Shown here: positions 33,044 through 43,592 of the stretch, one piece after another
How the letters are laid out: each line of letters opens with the position of its first letter
Numbering within the stretch: position 1 is the stretch's first letter
Source: Fusarium oxysporum f. sp. lycopersici 4287
Taxonomy: Eukaryota > Ascomycota > Sordariomycetes > Hypocreales > Nectriaceae
Reading direction: 5' to 3'
Assembly: GCF_000149955.1 (NCBI RefSeq)
Contig: NC_030992.1
Location: forward strand, 275,669-339,668
DNA: 64,000 bases
The notes under the pieces: model-generated
Seen by the model: only the letters and a program-made list of their open reading frames with translations
What the model was told of the DNA's origin: nothing
Database searches by the model: none
Program-made: the position numbers and the translations under genes

Positions 33044-35099
33044 ATGCCTCGATGCGCATTCTGCAGCACTTTTACTATTGATCAAGATCGCTTTTATCTA
33101 GAGTTCCACCCAAATCTCACGTCACTTAAAAAAAGCGCTGAAAATGGCTGCGACTTTTGTCATCTTTGCTGGACAGGCTTCCGACAAGAGTGGACGGGTG
33201 CTCAGATCGAATCTGTCCTCAAAGGCGAAGTTCCGGAAGGAGTTACTAAGTTTGAGCCGGGTATCTGGATTTACGTCCACTTCACAGACTACAGTCCTAC
33301 TCTGACTCAGCCGCGCATTATCGTATCGTGCGGGAGATACAACCCTATCACTTCCGTGAGGGAAAGCAGCCATGGACTCGGCTACATAAACCTGGCCGTC
33401 TATGGGTAAGATCTATCTCATCTCAGAGCACGATGTTGTAAGAACTACTAATGCGTTATATAGGAAAGAGGGAACTGCGGCAGGTTCGCGAACACCTGGA
33501 CGAATCTGCGCAGCAGAATATGAGCCGGATTCCTATCTCACCTTGATCCGGGGTTTTCTCGAAAGATGTACAAAGTCGCATCAAGCGTGCGGTATTGAGG
33601 GGACGTACGACATGCCGACCAGGGTCATCGACGTAGGCAACGGAAATCAAGAAGACCTTCCACGACTTGTCGTAACTGATCAGGGCATGAAGGAGAAATA
33701 TCTTGCCTTGTCTTACTGCTGGGGGCCCGCTACAGACACCTTCACCCTCAATCACAAGACGATCGAGGGAATGCTGAGAGGGATCGATGAGCGTCGCCTC
33801 GTAGCGGCACATCGCGATACAATAGCATTAGCCCGCCAGTTGGGCATCCGATATATCTGGATAGACGCTCTATGCATAATCCAGGGCGACAAGGATGACT
33901 GGGAACGTGAATCAAAGCTCATGGCTAAAGTATATGGCCACGCAACCCTTACGATCACCGCAGGCCGGTCAGGCGATGCTCGCAACTCCTTCATCGCCAA
34001 TACTTATAAACAACATGCTCCCTGTTGCGAGTTCCCTCTTGGTGATGGCCAGGATGGAAATGTTCTTATTGGCCCTTTAAGATCCGCTGACTACGGTGTT
34101 ACTGAAACTCGCGGATGGTGTTGTCAGGAGAAGAGACTGAGCCGTCGGGTAGTGTTCTTCGGCAAAGAGCAGCTTTTTTTCCTATGCCGAAGCTCCGGTT
34201 ACTCGGAGGACCGCAGCTATCAGGAGGGTAAATCTATCTTACTCCACACCTTTCTCAACACGAGCAAAGGGAATTTGCAATTGACACGAGATCGGCTCCT
34301 ACAATATTGGGACGAGATTGTAGTCGACTTCTCCAGACGCCAACTATCGAACCCTCATGATATCTTTGCTGCCCTTGCCTCTATTGCTGCACCTATCTCC
34401 AAGGCTCTACAGTCACGCTACTTGGCCGGTCTCTGGGAGTGTGACCTTGTTCGTTGTTTGCTATGGAGGCCCGGCTACAGGGTCAGCAGCTTCTTTGGAC
34501 CAGCAACGAGACCTTTGCCAACTATTTTTGCATCCGCCCCAGTGATCAGGGCGCCTTCTTGGTCTTGGGCTTCCATTCAAGGTGGCGTCAAACCACTGAC
34601 ACTTCAACAATTTCGGAGGATGAAGACAAAGAGCCAAAGCGGAGCACCACTGATAAAGCCGAAGCAACAACAGCCCGACCGTTGGACGGTAGATCCTCAT
34701 TGTGGAGCCGACGCACTGCATATGCCGTCTTGCGAGCTTCAGCTTCTGGGACGGGTTCAAACAGCAATTATCCTCACGAGAACACCGTCGAGCGACTTCA
34801 TCGCTTCGCTTCGAAAGCAAAAGAGGCCAGCAGGTACTATGCGTCGGCCAGTTGTGCTAGGGCGCAAGGAGCTGAAGGAAGGGAGCCTGAATAAAGACAT
34901 GTCGGTGTTTGTGGCGCTAGGAATTTTTGATTTTGACGAAGAGAGTATTGAAGAAGTCTGGTGCTTGCAACTTACACTTGAGGAGGGGCTTATGCTGTGC
35001 AAGAAAGATGATGGGACGTTTGAGCGTATAGGAGTGTTTCAGGTATGTAAAATGGACTGGTTTGATAGTGTAGTAGAGTCGGAAGTTAGGCTGGTATAA
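33044..35099 (+). CDS. HET-domain protein with N-terminal Cys cluster
   Basis: Two exons, 33044-33405 and 33464-35099, with a 58-base phase-2 intron, encode 665 residues. The N-terminus carries CAFC and CDFCHLC, the zinc-finger-like start common in one HET subgroup. The HET domain then reads YLALSYCWGPATD, IRYIWIDALCIIQGDKDDWERE, LTITAGRS and TRGWCCQEKRLS in the expected order. The C-terminal part contains APSWSWASIQGG, also usual for the family. It is full length and has no visible damage, unlike the recognition-type genes at 18.9-24.9 kb. It is likely a vegetative-incompatibility effector; the allele partner is unknown. Confidence 0.9.
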
Positions 35100-35235
35100 G
35101 GAAACACATATCAAATACAGGCCCAATACTATAAAGTTACTTCCTCTTTTTAGAGAGACTTAACTACTATTTAGATATTTTACCTCTTATAATAATTATT
35201 GCATTCATCAAGTTCTTATAAATTATTGTGTTCCA

Positions 35236-36540
35236 TTATATCAGGCCCTTTTTCCTCCATCTCTCTTCACATTGCATTTGAACCCCAGAATATCGAGGAA
35301 TATCTCCCATCTCACAATTCCTCCAGTACGTGCCCAAGATCTTGCATTGCGCTGAGTTAGTTGCTCTCATTCCTGCTAGGTAGGCAGGTGTAGCCATATG
35401 TGGATAGTATCGGGATCTTGAGCAAGCGGATTCAATGATATGGCAGATCCTATCCACAGCAAACTCCAGTGTTACCTCAGAAGAGGTCTCTTCACTTCCG
35501 TTAGAGGAGCTTTGGGTTGTGAGAACGGCTATCACAGCGGCGCAGCGGTAGATATCGCTGCATTTCCCTTTCTCTGTCTTGTCCATTCCGAGCTTTAGAA
35601 GCTGCGCCATTGCTCGAGTGAGGCTCTCTGATAAATTGGTGGACTCTCTGCTTTGAACCAGAGAAACGAATAACCAGAATGTCTCTGCTGGACATCCAAC
35701 TCTGTCGAAGAAGTCCTGTCCCAGCGAACTTCGATGCCAGTCGTCAAAGATGAGGCCGCTTTTGGTGTTACTGGTGGACTGTCTGACCAGAGCTCCAATG
35801 GTATCCCACCATGCAAAGTAGGCGACAATCTCTTCTAGACCTGTGAATCGCCTTGAGAATCGCTGGAACTCTTCACTGTTGCTGCAATGGCAATCTAGTA
35901 ACGAGCGAGCTCCACGCAAATGACAGTCCCATTCGCCAAAAACTCCATCTGAAACGACTTCGAAGAAAGCAAAGACAGCAATACCCAGAAAAGCAGCTGG
36001 ATCAGCAGTGTTCAAAGCCTCACTTAGACTCTTGAGAGCTGCGAGTCGATGCCACATGAGCGTATCCTCATCTTGCGTTCCCTCCCCCGACGATAACGAT
36101 GACGGTGAAGTTGGCAAAGCAGAATCAGCAGTTGATCCCCTTCTCTTACTAATCCTCGCTCTCAAAAAGTAATCAACCTGATCAATCAGCCCCAAACCCT
36201 GATCCACACAAAGATCATCATTCGTCGCCAACCTCGCAGTCTTCAAACTATTCCCAAACGCCAACAAATGCTCCACAACCTCATGTTGGTCCGTCGCAAG
36301 TGACTTTTCAATAACAGCGCTTCTATTCTCAGCCCTGCTCGGCTTCGGCGTCGGATTCGCTGCCCAGACGACTCGCTGTGGATAATCTCCGCATGCGTAT
36401 CCTGATTCGACGCAGGGCAGACATCGTGGTCTGTTGAGATCGCACTTGACGCCCCGGGCTTTGCAGGTCTGACAGTCCCGATCTCGGCGTATACCACGTG
36501 GTTTGCCCCTTGGGAAATTGTTGGTCTTTGACCGAGGCAT
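35236..36540 (-). CDS. Zn2Cys6 fungal transcription factor
   Basis: A single exon of 434 residues counted from the ATG at 36540. The open frame extends further upstream, but that part lacks coding character, and MPRSKTNNFPRGKPRG sits directly before the zinc cluster. The cluster reads DCQTCKARGVKC / DLNRPRCLPCVESGYAC with proper spacing. The rest resembles the second fungal regulator family (Fungal_trans_2), with a HLRGARSLL segment near the middle. It is a nuclear regulator; targets are unknown. It is convergent with the HET gene and has an intergenic region of nearly 700 bases upstream of its start. Confidence 0.85.
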   Translation of the reverse strand: MPRSKTNNFPRGKPRGIRRDRDCQTCKARGVKCDLNRPRCLPCVESGYACGDYPQRVVWAANPTPKPSRAENRSAVIEKSLATDQHEVVEHLLAFGNSLKTARLATNDDLCVDQGLGLIDQVDYFLRARISKRRGSTADSALPTSPSSLSSGEGTQDEDTLMWHRLAALKSLSEALNTADPAAFLGIAVFAFFEVVSDGVFGEWDCHLRGARSLLDCHCSNSEEFQRFSRRFTGLEEIVAYFAWWDTIGALVRQSTSNTKSGLIFDDWHRSSLGQDFFDRVGCPAETFWLFVSLVQSRESTNLSESLTRAMAQLLKLGMDKTEKGKCSDIYRCAAVIAVLTTQSSSNGSEETSSEVTLEFAVDRICHIIESACSRSRYYPHMATPAYLAGMRATNSAQCKILGTYWRNCEMGDIPRYSGVQMQCEERWRKKGLI

Positions 36541-37238
36541 TATTACGAGAGAGTAGACGATGCGGGCCTGTGATGGATGATAGATTACTTTCCGAATGAG
36601 GTGGATTATGGGGCAGAAATGGAGATCGAGGATATAACGCAATGTTGCAGGATTAAAGTTGGATCTGCTTATCATGCATTTTTGGCCGTTGACTCGTGTA
36701 GATAGCGCGGACTTGACCAAAGATTTGATTCCTTTCCTTGTTTGGTCTGGTGCAGAACCGGAGACGCTTGCGGGGGTGGCACGCTCCGCTGGACTCGTCT
36801 TATCATCATCACAGGAACCAACGCGTTATCGCAATGCCCGGATATAGCAGCGGGGATATTATCTTATACCCATCTCACGCTAATCCTCTTTTGACAATTC
36901 CGTCTCGGACACCATGCATCCTCCGGTTTACCCTAGATAAACCGATTCATATTTCCAATCTCTGCAATAACCACGTGCGAGAATAGGTTCCACAAGATGG
37001 TTAGCTTAAACACTTTGTCGTCATCTTGGAATATTTCTTTTGAGTTTTAGCGAGGCAGTGTATTTCTTCTTTTTTTTTTTTTAGAAAAAAGAAAGAAAAG
37101 TTTGCCCTGCGTCTATGTGTTTCTGATTATAGTGTCATGGACTATCTACTTCAACGCGGTTATGGGGCCGGAATAAGGAACGACCCGAGCATGGTTGGCC
37201 AACTTAATCTCTGAATAACAGTTATAAGATAACCCTGG
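36541..37238. other. intergenic with a poly-T tract
   Basis: A 698-base spacer holding the promoter of the Zn2Cys6 gene and the 3' region of the BMT6-like gene. A run of 13 T at 37070-37082 is followed at once by an A/G-rich stretch that could pair with it. Such tracts are common near fungal transcript ends. No gene seen. Confidence 0.45.
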
Positions 37239-38456
37239 CTATAAACGCTCCAGCAGGTGCGCCTGAAACTTGGTGTTCTCTAGACTTCCTGGAAATCTTA
37301 GTCCTGCAGGTAGCTTATACTCCTTCTCATGGCCACCTTCAATATGTTTCGCCCATGCTGGTTGTTCCTCCTCCTCAGAATTTGTGCTACTACTCTTAGG
37401 CGGTAGTAGAGCTTGGTAAAGTAGCCACTCGAGTGGGTATTTCTTTTCTTGTCCTTTACTGCTACTATCAGGTAGCACGACATCAGCTCCGGGGCTATCT
37501 ACAACAAGCAATAGACTTCCTTTAGGCGCTGTCTCGGTCAGTCTCAATAATAAAGCTGTGGTTTTGGATATTGAGATGGAGTAGAATTCGTGGAGTGTGT
37601 AGAAGAGCGTGATTAGTGCCGGGTTGGGTCCAATCATCGCACGCAGAGTTGTACTGTCGCTTTCGAGGATGTCCAAGTGATTGACTGCTAGATTTATGAC
37701 GTGAGATGGGATAGCAGAGATATTTGAAGCGCGCGCCTTGGCTGTCGCATATTTAGAAAGAGGAGGAGGATGTGTGAGAGTATGTTGTAGTTTTGTGACA
37801 ATCCCTGACCAATCGTGCCTATCAATGAGGTTGAGATCAACCATAGCACTGTCGTTGCAATCAGGGGAGGATGACTCTAGCCGGGGAATTTCGTCGAGTT
37901 TGCTTTCATGAGAGTGCTTTAGCAATGCCACGCACGCTAATAGGTCAGATCCTCCTCGCCCAAAGCATATAATCTTGGATGGCTTCTGCCCATCATTGTG
38001 AAGGAACTGTTGAACCCATGCAGCCTCGCTCATCTCACTGCAAATCCAAGCCAACAAATTTGCACTTGCCAGAGCTCTACTAGGGCTCCAACGGATTGTG
38101 TATGCCTCCAAGAACTCTTGGGTCCCGAATGCTTTGCAGTAGTCCTTTTGCTCGAGGGCTTCCCTGACATTGCGTAACACTGGTATCAAAGCATTGAACT
38201 CGTCCACGGCAGGAAATGTAGTTCTGATTGTGTCAAGAATGAGTTGTTGATGTTTAACGGATAGACTCTGGATCTGTTCTGTTGAGCTAGTATCCTTCAC
38301 TGCCGCAGGCGTCTTTTTGGCGGGTTTGTGTATATAGCTTGGTCCAGTCCATCCCGGACGGCGGACTGGTGGTGCAACCGGTGCCTTGGATGCACCGCTG
38401 GACAATGGTTTACCATGCTTCGGTTGCGATTGCGCATTGCGCTTGAATTTGGTCAT
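37239..38456 (-). CDS. BMT6: BMT6-like 25S rRNA (uridine-N3) methyltransferase
   Basis: An intronless 405-residue protein. After a basic, Pro/Lys-rich N-terminus it shows the motifs of the yeast Bmt6 family: ICFGRGGSDLLA near residue 164 (SAM-binding), MVDLNLIDRHDWS near 205, ITLFYTLHEFYS with SKTTALLLRLT near 280-305, and GSLLLVVDSPG near 312. KKYPLEWLL and the C-terminal LRFPGSLENTKFQAHLL are also typical. Bmt6 methylates one uridine of 25S rRNA in the nucleolus. This is the most housekeeping-like gene of the window. Assignment by remembered motifs; the exact target base in this fungus is inferred. Confidence 0.75.
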   Translation of the reverse strand: MTKFKRNAQSQPKHGKPLSSGASKAPVAPPVRRPGWTGPSYIHKPAKKTPAAVKDTSSTEQIQSLSVKHQQLILDTIRTTFPAVDEFNALIPVLRNVREALEQKDYCKAFGTQEFLEAYTIRWSPSRALASANLLAWICSEMSEAAWVQQFLHNDGQKPSKIICFGRGGSDLLACVALLKHSHESKLDEIPRLESSSPDCNDSAMVDLNLIDRHDWSGIVTKLQHTLTHPPPLSKYATAKARASNISAIPSHVINLAVNHLDILESDSTTLRAMIGPNPALITLFYTLHEFYSISISKTTALLLRLTETAPKGSLLLVVDSPGADVVLPDSSSKGQEKKYPLEWLLYQALLPPKSSSTNSEEEEQPAWAKHIEGGHEKEYKLPAGLRFPGSLENTKFQAHLLERL

Positions 38457-38828
38457 GGCAATTCCTTATAGTATGGGATAATTTGACTATTTCAAGGTAA
38501 TTAGGCACAAGCTTGGGTGAAAGACACAGGGTTGTTGCTAAGCGAGACATTTACGAAAAAGTAAAAAATTACAACCTCACGATCGGCAAAAGTATTTTCC
38601 GACAGCTAGCCGGAAGCCATTAGTGGCTAAAGCTGTTCTAGTGGCAGCGGAGACCCACGGCCCTATGCCTCGAGGATCTGGGTTCTCTGGGTTTCGTCGC
38701 AGACTCCCTTTATAGTCCTGTTCTATCAGCATATAACAAGCAAATAAGCAGAGTTTTGACAGAAATGCACGCCAAAAGTGATAGAACTTTGAGTCAATAG
38801 TTAGGAGTTCCAGATTAAATTACATAGC

Positions 38829-40380
38829 TTAATATTGACCTTCAACAGTCATGGTGCCCGTCTTGGTGATCAAGAACTCATCAATCGCCACATCCTTGCC
38901 ACTCTCTTTTCCATGTCCACTGTCCTTGATTCCTCCGAAGGGCGCTTCAGCCGATGAACTGTTGCCTGCGTTCTACATCATAAGTTAGCTTCTCCATATC
39001 AACAAATCTTGGAGATCGACTTACCAGTCCAATCATTCCAGCATCGAGATTCTCAAACATCCTCCACAACCTATCCACATTCTTGGTAAACACGTAGCTT
39101 GCTAAGCCATAGGGAGTGTCGTTGGCTCTTTGGACGACCTCCTCTTCTGACTCAAAGCGGTAGACGCCAAGTAGAGGAGCAAAGATCTCATCGTGTGTCA
39201 TGAGCATCTCGTCCTTCATATCGGTTAAGATCGTCGGTTCCATGAAATATCCCTCCCCATCATAGCGTTTCCCTGTTCCAAGGACAACTTTTGCCCCCTT
39301 GCTGACAGCATCTTCATACAGCTCCTCCGCCTTGTCGAGGCCCCGCGTAGTCGTCAACGCGCCCAACGTAGCCCCTTCCATCATACCATGGCCAAGCTTC
39401 AGCTTCCGAGTTTCAGATACAAGCCTCTCAACAAAAGAATCGTAGATGTTACTCTGAACGAATACTCTGTTGGATGTGACACAAGCCTGACCTGCATGCC
39501 TCCATTTCAGAGCCATGAGCTGGTTCATGGCCTGATCAACGTTGGCGTCATCAAACACGATGAAGGGACAATTCCCGCCGAGCTCAAACGTCGTCTTCTT
39601 GAGATTCTGGGCACATAGACTAGCAATGATCTTGCCGACCCTCGTGCTGCCAGTGAAGCTCACCTTCTTCACAAGCGGGTTGAGACACAGAGCTTCAGCG
39701 ACAGCTGGTGTATTCTCGAGAGATGTGGTCACCACGTTGAGGGCGCCGGGCGGAAAGCCTGCTTTCAACGCTAGATAAGCGACTGAAACTGCTGTGAGAG
39801 GGGTCTCGGGTGAAGGCTTGATGACCATTGTGCACCCCGCAGCGAGGGCAGCAGCTGCTTTGCGCAATGCTAGAGCGATGGGGAAGTTCCAGGGAACAAG
39901 AGCAGCCGCAACGCCAATAGGTTGTTTGATAGTCATGGCGCGTCGACCAGGAATGGCGCAGGTAATCGACGATCCATGCGCTCTATCCGCTTCACCAGAG
40001 AACCACCAGACGAACGTAAGAGCATAGTCAATTTCGCCGCGGGCCTCTTCTAAGGGCTTGCCAGTTTCATGGACAAGAATATGAGCTAGGTCTTCTCGTG
40101 CAGAGACCATCAGATTGTACCATTTCATGATCGTCTGAGCACGGAAGCGTGGTGTTGTCCTGGAGTAGCTCTTGAATGCTTCATAGGACGACTTCACTGC
40201 TGCATCGACGTCGGATGCTGTGCAGTCTGGGCATGATGTCCATGTCATACCGGTTCCTGGATCGATGACATTGAAGGTCTTGCCTTCTTTTGAGGGGACG
40301 AATTCTCCATTGATGAGAGAGTTGGGACGAAACAGGGACTCGTCTGTGAGGCTGAATGGGAGATGATGTGAGCTTCCCAT
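38829..40380 (-). CDS. NAD(P)-dependent succinate-semialdehyde-type aldehyde dehydrogenase
   Basis: Two exons, 40380-39025 and 38972-38829, with a 52-base phase-0 intron, encode 499 residues, the usual family length. ALDH landmarks: PWNF with Asn165, IKPSPETP with Lys188, FTGSTRVGK near 242, FELGG with the general base Glu266, GQAC with the nucleophile Cys300, and SSAEAPFGGIKDSG in the last exon. The overall pattern is that of succinate-semialdehyde dehydrogenases (GabD-like), which oxidise succinate semialdehyde to succinate; relatives also accept other short semialdehydes. No peroxisomal or mitochondrial signal is obvious. It is the first gene of a run of acid-metabolising enzymes reaching 48 kb, so its real substrate may be a pathway intermediate. 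Confidence 0.9.
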
Positions 40381-40920
40381 GATGCTGTCTGTTTGTGGAA
40401 TGGAGGGAAAAGAATTGGAGTCTGAGGATAGAGGAGAGATATCCGATTGTCTCGAGAAAATGAGTGAAGGGTAGGTCGATGATGGTATGGCGCGTGCTTG
40501 ATATGATAGATTGTGCAGGCTTAGTTTGGCGGTCCGTCAATCGGCCGATGATATCCTTCCGGTTCAGGTCCCGACTGACCCGTCACAGGAACCATGGCAA
40601 GGTCCGCTTTTACCCCGCGTCAAGCATCACAGGAACATCTGCCACTAATGCCCAATTAGGAAGGGAATCTAATCGCGAGATGCGTGCAGCTTGAGCTGAC
40701 AATCGCGGAGTTAGTTATTCTCGAAATCGCTGTGTCCCACGGAGTATGAAGAACCAGCCAGCAAATCACTGAATATGGCTTCAGAAGTGCAATTCGATGG
40801 GAACCTGGTCAAGAGCGCGAAAATCCTTTAAGACGATGAGAAATACAATTGATAATACTCTTTTTAATTTTGTTACTACTAGTAAAATAGTGATAGACTG
40901 CCATGTCCCTGTTCCTAAGC

Positions 40921-41775
40921 TTATACGCAGCGACCTCCATCAACCTACAATATTTATGTTAGTATCAGTGTATCGTATTCCATAAATGGTGGTCATACCT
41001 CCAAATCGACACCAGTAATGAAAGAGGCTTCATCACTAGCCAAGTAGCAACAAGCATTGGCGATGTCGCTGGGTGTCGAAGGTCTGCCCATTGGGATCGT
41101 TGAGACGAAGCCCTTTCTGTTCTCCTCGGTATCCGGCTTGCCAATAAACAGATGTGTCCTTTAAGGTCAGCCAAGGTCTCGAAACGATCTTCAAGTGCAT
41201 TTTGGCTTCGTATCGAATGTCGGCAGCGACCTCTCGATAGTTGACCGAATCTGCTTGGGTCCATACTCAACAGCCATCGTCTTGGTAGCATTGATAACAG
41301 CTGCTTTCGAGGCATTATACCACGTCAACTCAGGCCTAGGCCTAATACCCGCCGTACTCGCAACCTGAATAAAACACCCCGGCCTCCCCTCCTTCAAAAA
41401 GTACGGCACCAGGACATTAGTAGAGTAATAAACGCTCTTGACATTGACATTCATCACAAGATCAAAGTCCTTAGGCGTGACCTCCTCAGTTGGTTTCTTG
41501 GAGTACGCAGCGCCAGCATTATTGACGACAATATCGAGCTGTTTGTACTTCTCAATAGCAAACTCGAGAACGCGACGCCAGTCATCGGGGTTGGTGACGT
41601 CGGCGCGGGTGAAAGCGCAGGATAGTTCTTGGGCGACGGCTTGGCCTTGTTGTTCGTTGAGGTCGGTGATTATGACGTTGGCGCCTTCGGAGATGAATTT
41701 TGTGGCGATGCCTTTGCCGAAGCCTGATGCGCCGCCTGTGACGATTGCGGTCTTTCCTTGGAGACGGCCTGACAT
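40921..41775 (-). CDS. short-chain dehydrogenase/reductase with damaged C-terminal part
   Basis: A classical SDR of the FabG-like type: TGGASGFGKG cofactor motif at residues 14-23, NNAGAAY near 89, Ser in VASTAGIRP and WYNASK with the active-site Tyr and Lys. After VEYGPKQIR, relatives continue with an N-x-V-x-P segment ending in T-x-M. Here an intron-like stretch 41245-41159 (donor GTCAAC, branch CTGAC, acceptor AAAG) leads straight to THLFIGKPDTEENRKGF, so that segment is missing. A remnant CGTTTCGAGACC lies inside the intron. A second intron precedes the end VDGGRCV and TAA at 40923-40921. The cofactor-contacting P-x-x-x-T loop is therefore lost or the gene is broken. It is on the same strand as the aldehyde dehydrogenase. 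Confidence 0.7.
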
Positions 41776-42176
41776 GTTGATGTATATGAGATCTTGATAA
41801 GAGTTGAGTGTGTAGATTGAGTGAGAAGGAGAGTGCTATTTCGCTTGGTCTGTGTTTTATGTGGTTTGGTTCGTCTTCCTCACGTTTTAGTGACTTGGGT
41901 GGTAGACTCCGTTTCACTCCCTTCCAGAAAAGGAAACCAATGAATACGGGGCCCAGAACTAGTGGGAGTGCGGGGTAATTTAGCAGTCACAGGAATAAAA
42001 AAGTCTTGGCTGCATCCATCATCACATTCAGCATCGGCATTAACCACCAACGGGCATAATCTGTGTTCCGAGATCGGCAGAACAAATACTAGACTGGTTT
42101 CCATTATCTTGTAGACTCCAGTCCTCTTCTGAACCTCTCACTATCTCACCATTCACTCATCACGTTAACCTCCATT

Positions 42177-43325
42177 ATGTCGGAAAACAAAGTATTTCGC
42201 GTGCTCATTCTGCCCGGTGACCATGTCGGTCCTGAAATTATGGCTGAGGCCCTCAAAGTTCTGAAAATAATCGAAGCAAGTCGCCCAGATATCCGCTTCG
42301 AGCGAGACACAGACATCGTCGGCGGATGCAGTATCGACAAGCACGGCACTCCCGTCACAGACGCTGTCCTCGAAAAAGCCCTAGCCAGCGACGCCGTTCT
42401 CTTCGGCAGCATCGGTGGTCCAGAATGGGCAGGCGCCGAACCAACTCCCGAGTCAGGACTCTTGAAGCTGCGTCAACGTCTCGATGCGTTTGCCAACTTG
42501 CGTCCCTGCGAGATTCTCGTTCCATCGCTAGTCAGCGCCTCACCCATCAAGGCTGAGCTTGTAGCCGGGACAAAGTTCATCGTTGTTCGAGAGAATTGCG
42601 GCGGTGCTTACTTTGGCAAGAAGGAAGAGAGTGAAGATGAAGCTTCTGATCTTTGGATCTATTCACGACCTGAGGTTGAAAGATTGGCTCGTGTGAGTGC
42701 AGCTGTTGCGAGGATCTTGCACGCGAGCAGTGAGAAGGCGAATGATGGGAGCAAACCTGTTGTTTGGAGCGCAGACAAAGCCAATGTCCTTGCAAGTGGT
42801 CGTCTCTGGAGGCGTGCAACTACAGATATTTTCAACAAGGAACTCACCGACATTGATCTCCGCCATCAACTCGCTGATAGTCTCGCCATGTTGATGGTTC
42901 TGGATCCGAAGCGCTTCAACAACAGCGTAATCCATACCGACAACACGTTCGGCGACGTGCTCTCCGACATCTCCGGTGGCATCACAGGCACTCTCGGTGT
43001 TCTTCCCAGCGCAAGTCTCGCTGGCGTTCCAGGTGAAGGATCCTGCAAGGGGATCTATGAACCCGTTCATGGCAGTGCGCCTGATATCTCGGGCAAGAAC
43101 CTCGCCAATCCGGTGGCGCAAATATTGAGTTTGGCGATGATGTTGCGATACTCATTTTTGCTGGAGAAAGAGGCCGATGCGATTGAGCAGTCGGTTGCAA
43201 AGGTCCTGGATACAAAGGAGGGTGGTGGGTTGGAGATTAGGACTAAGGACCTCGGGGGAAGTGCAAAGTGTAGTGAGGTTGGAGATGCGGTTTGTGAGGT
43301 TCTGAAGAATTTGTTGAAGAATTAG
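42177..43325 (+). CDS. 3-isopropylmalate dehydrogenase family beta-decarboxylating dehydrogenase
   Basis: An intronless 382-residue protein. Conserved sites: LILPGDHVGPEI at the start, LKLRQRLDAFANLRP for carboxylate binding, VVRENCGGAYFG with the catalytic Tyr, WSADKANVLASGRLWR with the catalytic Lys, HTDNTFGDVLSD with the metal-binding Asp, and EPVHGSAPDISGKNLANP for NAD. The family oxidises a beta-hydroxy acid and removes CO2; leucine-pathway IPMDH, tartrate/malate dehydrogenases and others share these sites. The HDxVxxE-type variations and the cluster context suggest a duplicated copy serving a side pathway rather than leucine synthesis. The open frame is intact. Its start lies 401 bases from that of the divergent SDR. 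Confidence 0.88.
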   Translation: MSENKVFRVLILPGDHVGPEIMAEALKVLKIIEASRPDIRFERDTDIVGGCSIDKHGTPVTDAVLEKALASDAVLFGSIGGPEWAGAEPTPESGLLKLRQRLDAFANLRPCEILVPSLVSASPIKAELVAGTKFIVVRENCGGAYFGKKEESEDEASDLWIYSRPEVERLARVSAAVARILHASSEKANDGSKPVVWSADKANVLASGRLWRRATTDIFNKELTDIDLRHQLADSLAMLMVLDPKRFNNSVIHTDNTFGDVLSDISGGITGTLGVLPSASLAGVPGEGSCKGIYEPVHGSAPDISGKNLANPVAQILSLAMMLRYSFLLEKEADAIEQSVAKVLDTKEGGGLEIRTKDLGGSAKCSEVGDAVCEVLKNLLKN

Positions 43326-43592
43326 CACGATTTTTAACAGGACAACCACGAAACCATTGGAGACTTTATAACAGCTACGTTATCAAATAAATAAGCGTAA
43401 ACCTGAACCCGAATAATTGTGACTCGTACTAGGCACATCAGATCAAATGCCGAGGCACGGACCACGGTCCCATGATACTTATCAACAATTTTGGGGCCAG
43501 TACACCCAACTCAATTCTGGGCATTCAAATTCAAAGATCACAATTGTTACCAAGCCCCGCTGACAGAAATTCTCAAGTCGCCAATAACTTCG

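Noticed and set aside
37070..37100. Poly-T followed by A-rich stretch as a hairpin terminator
   Set aside because: Fungal RNA polymerase II does not use such terminators; it is more likely a simple low-complexity tract.
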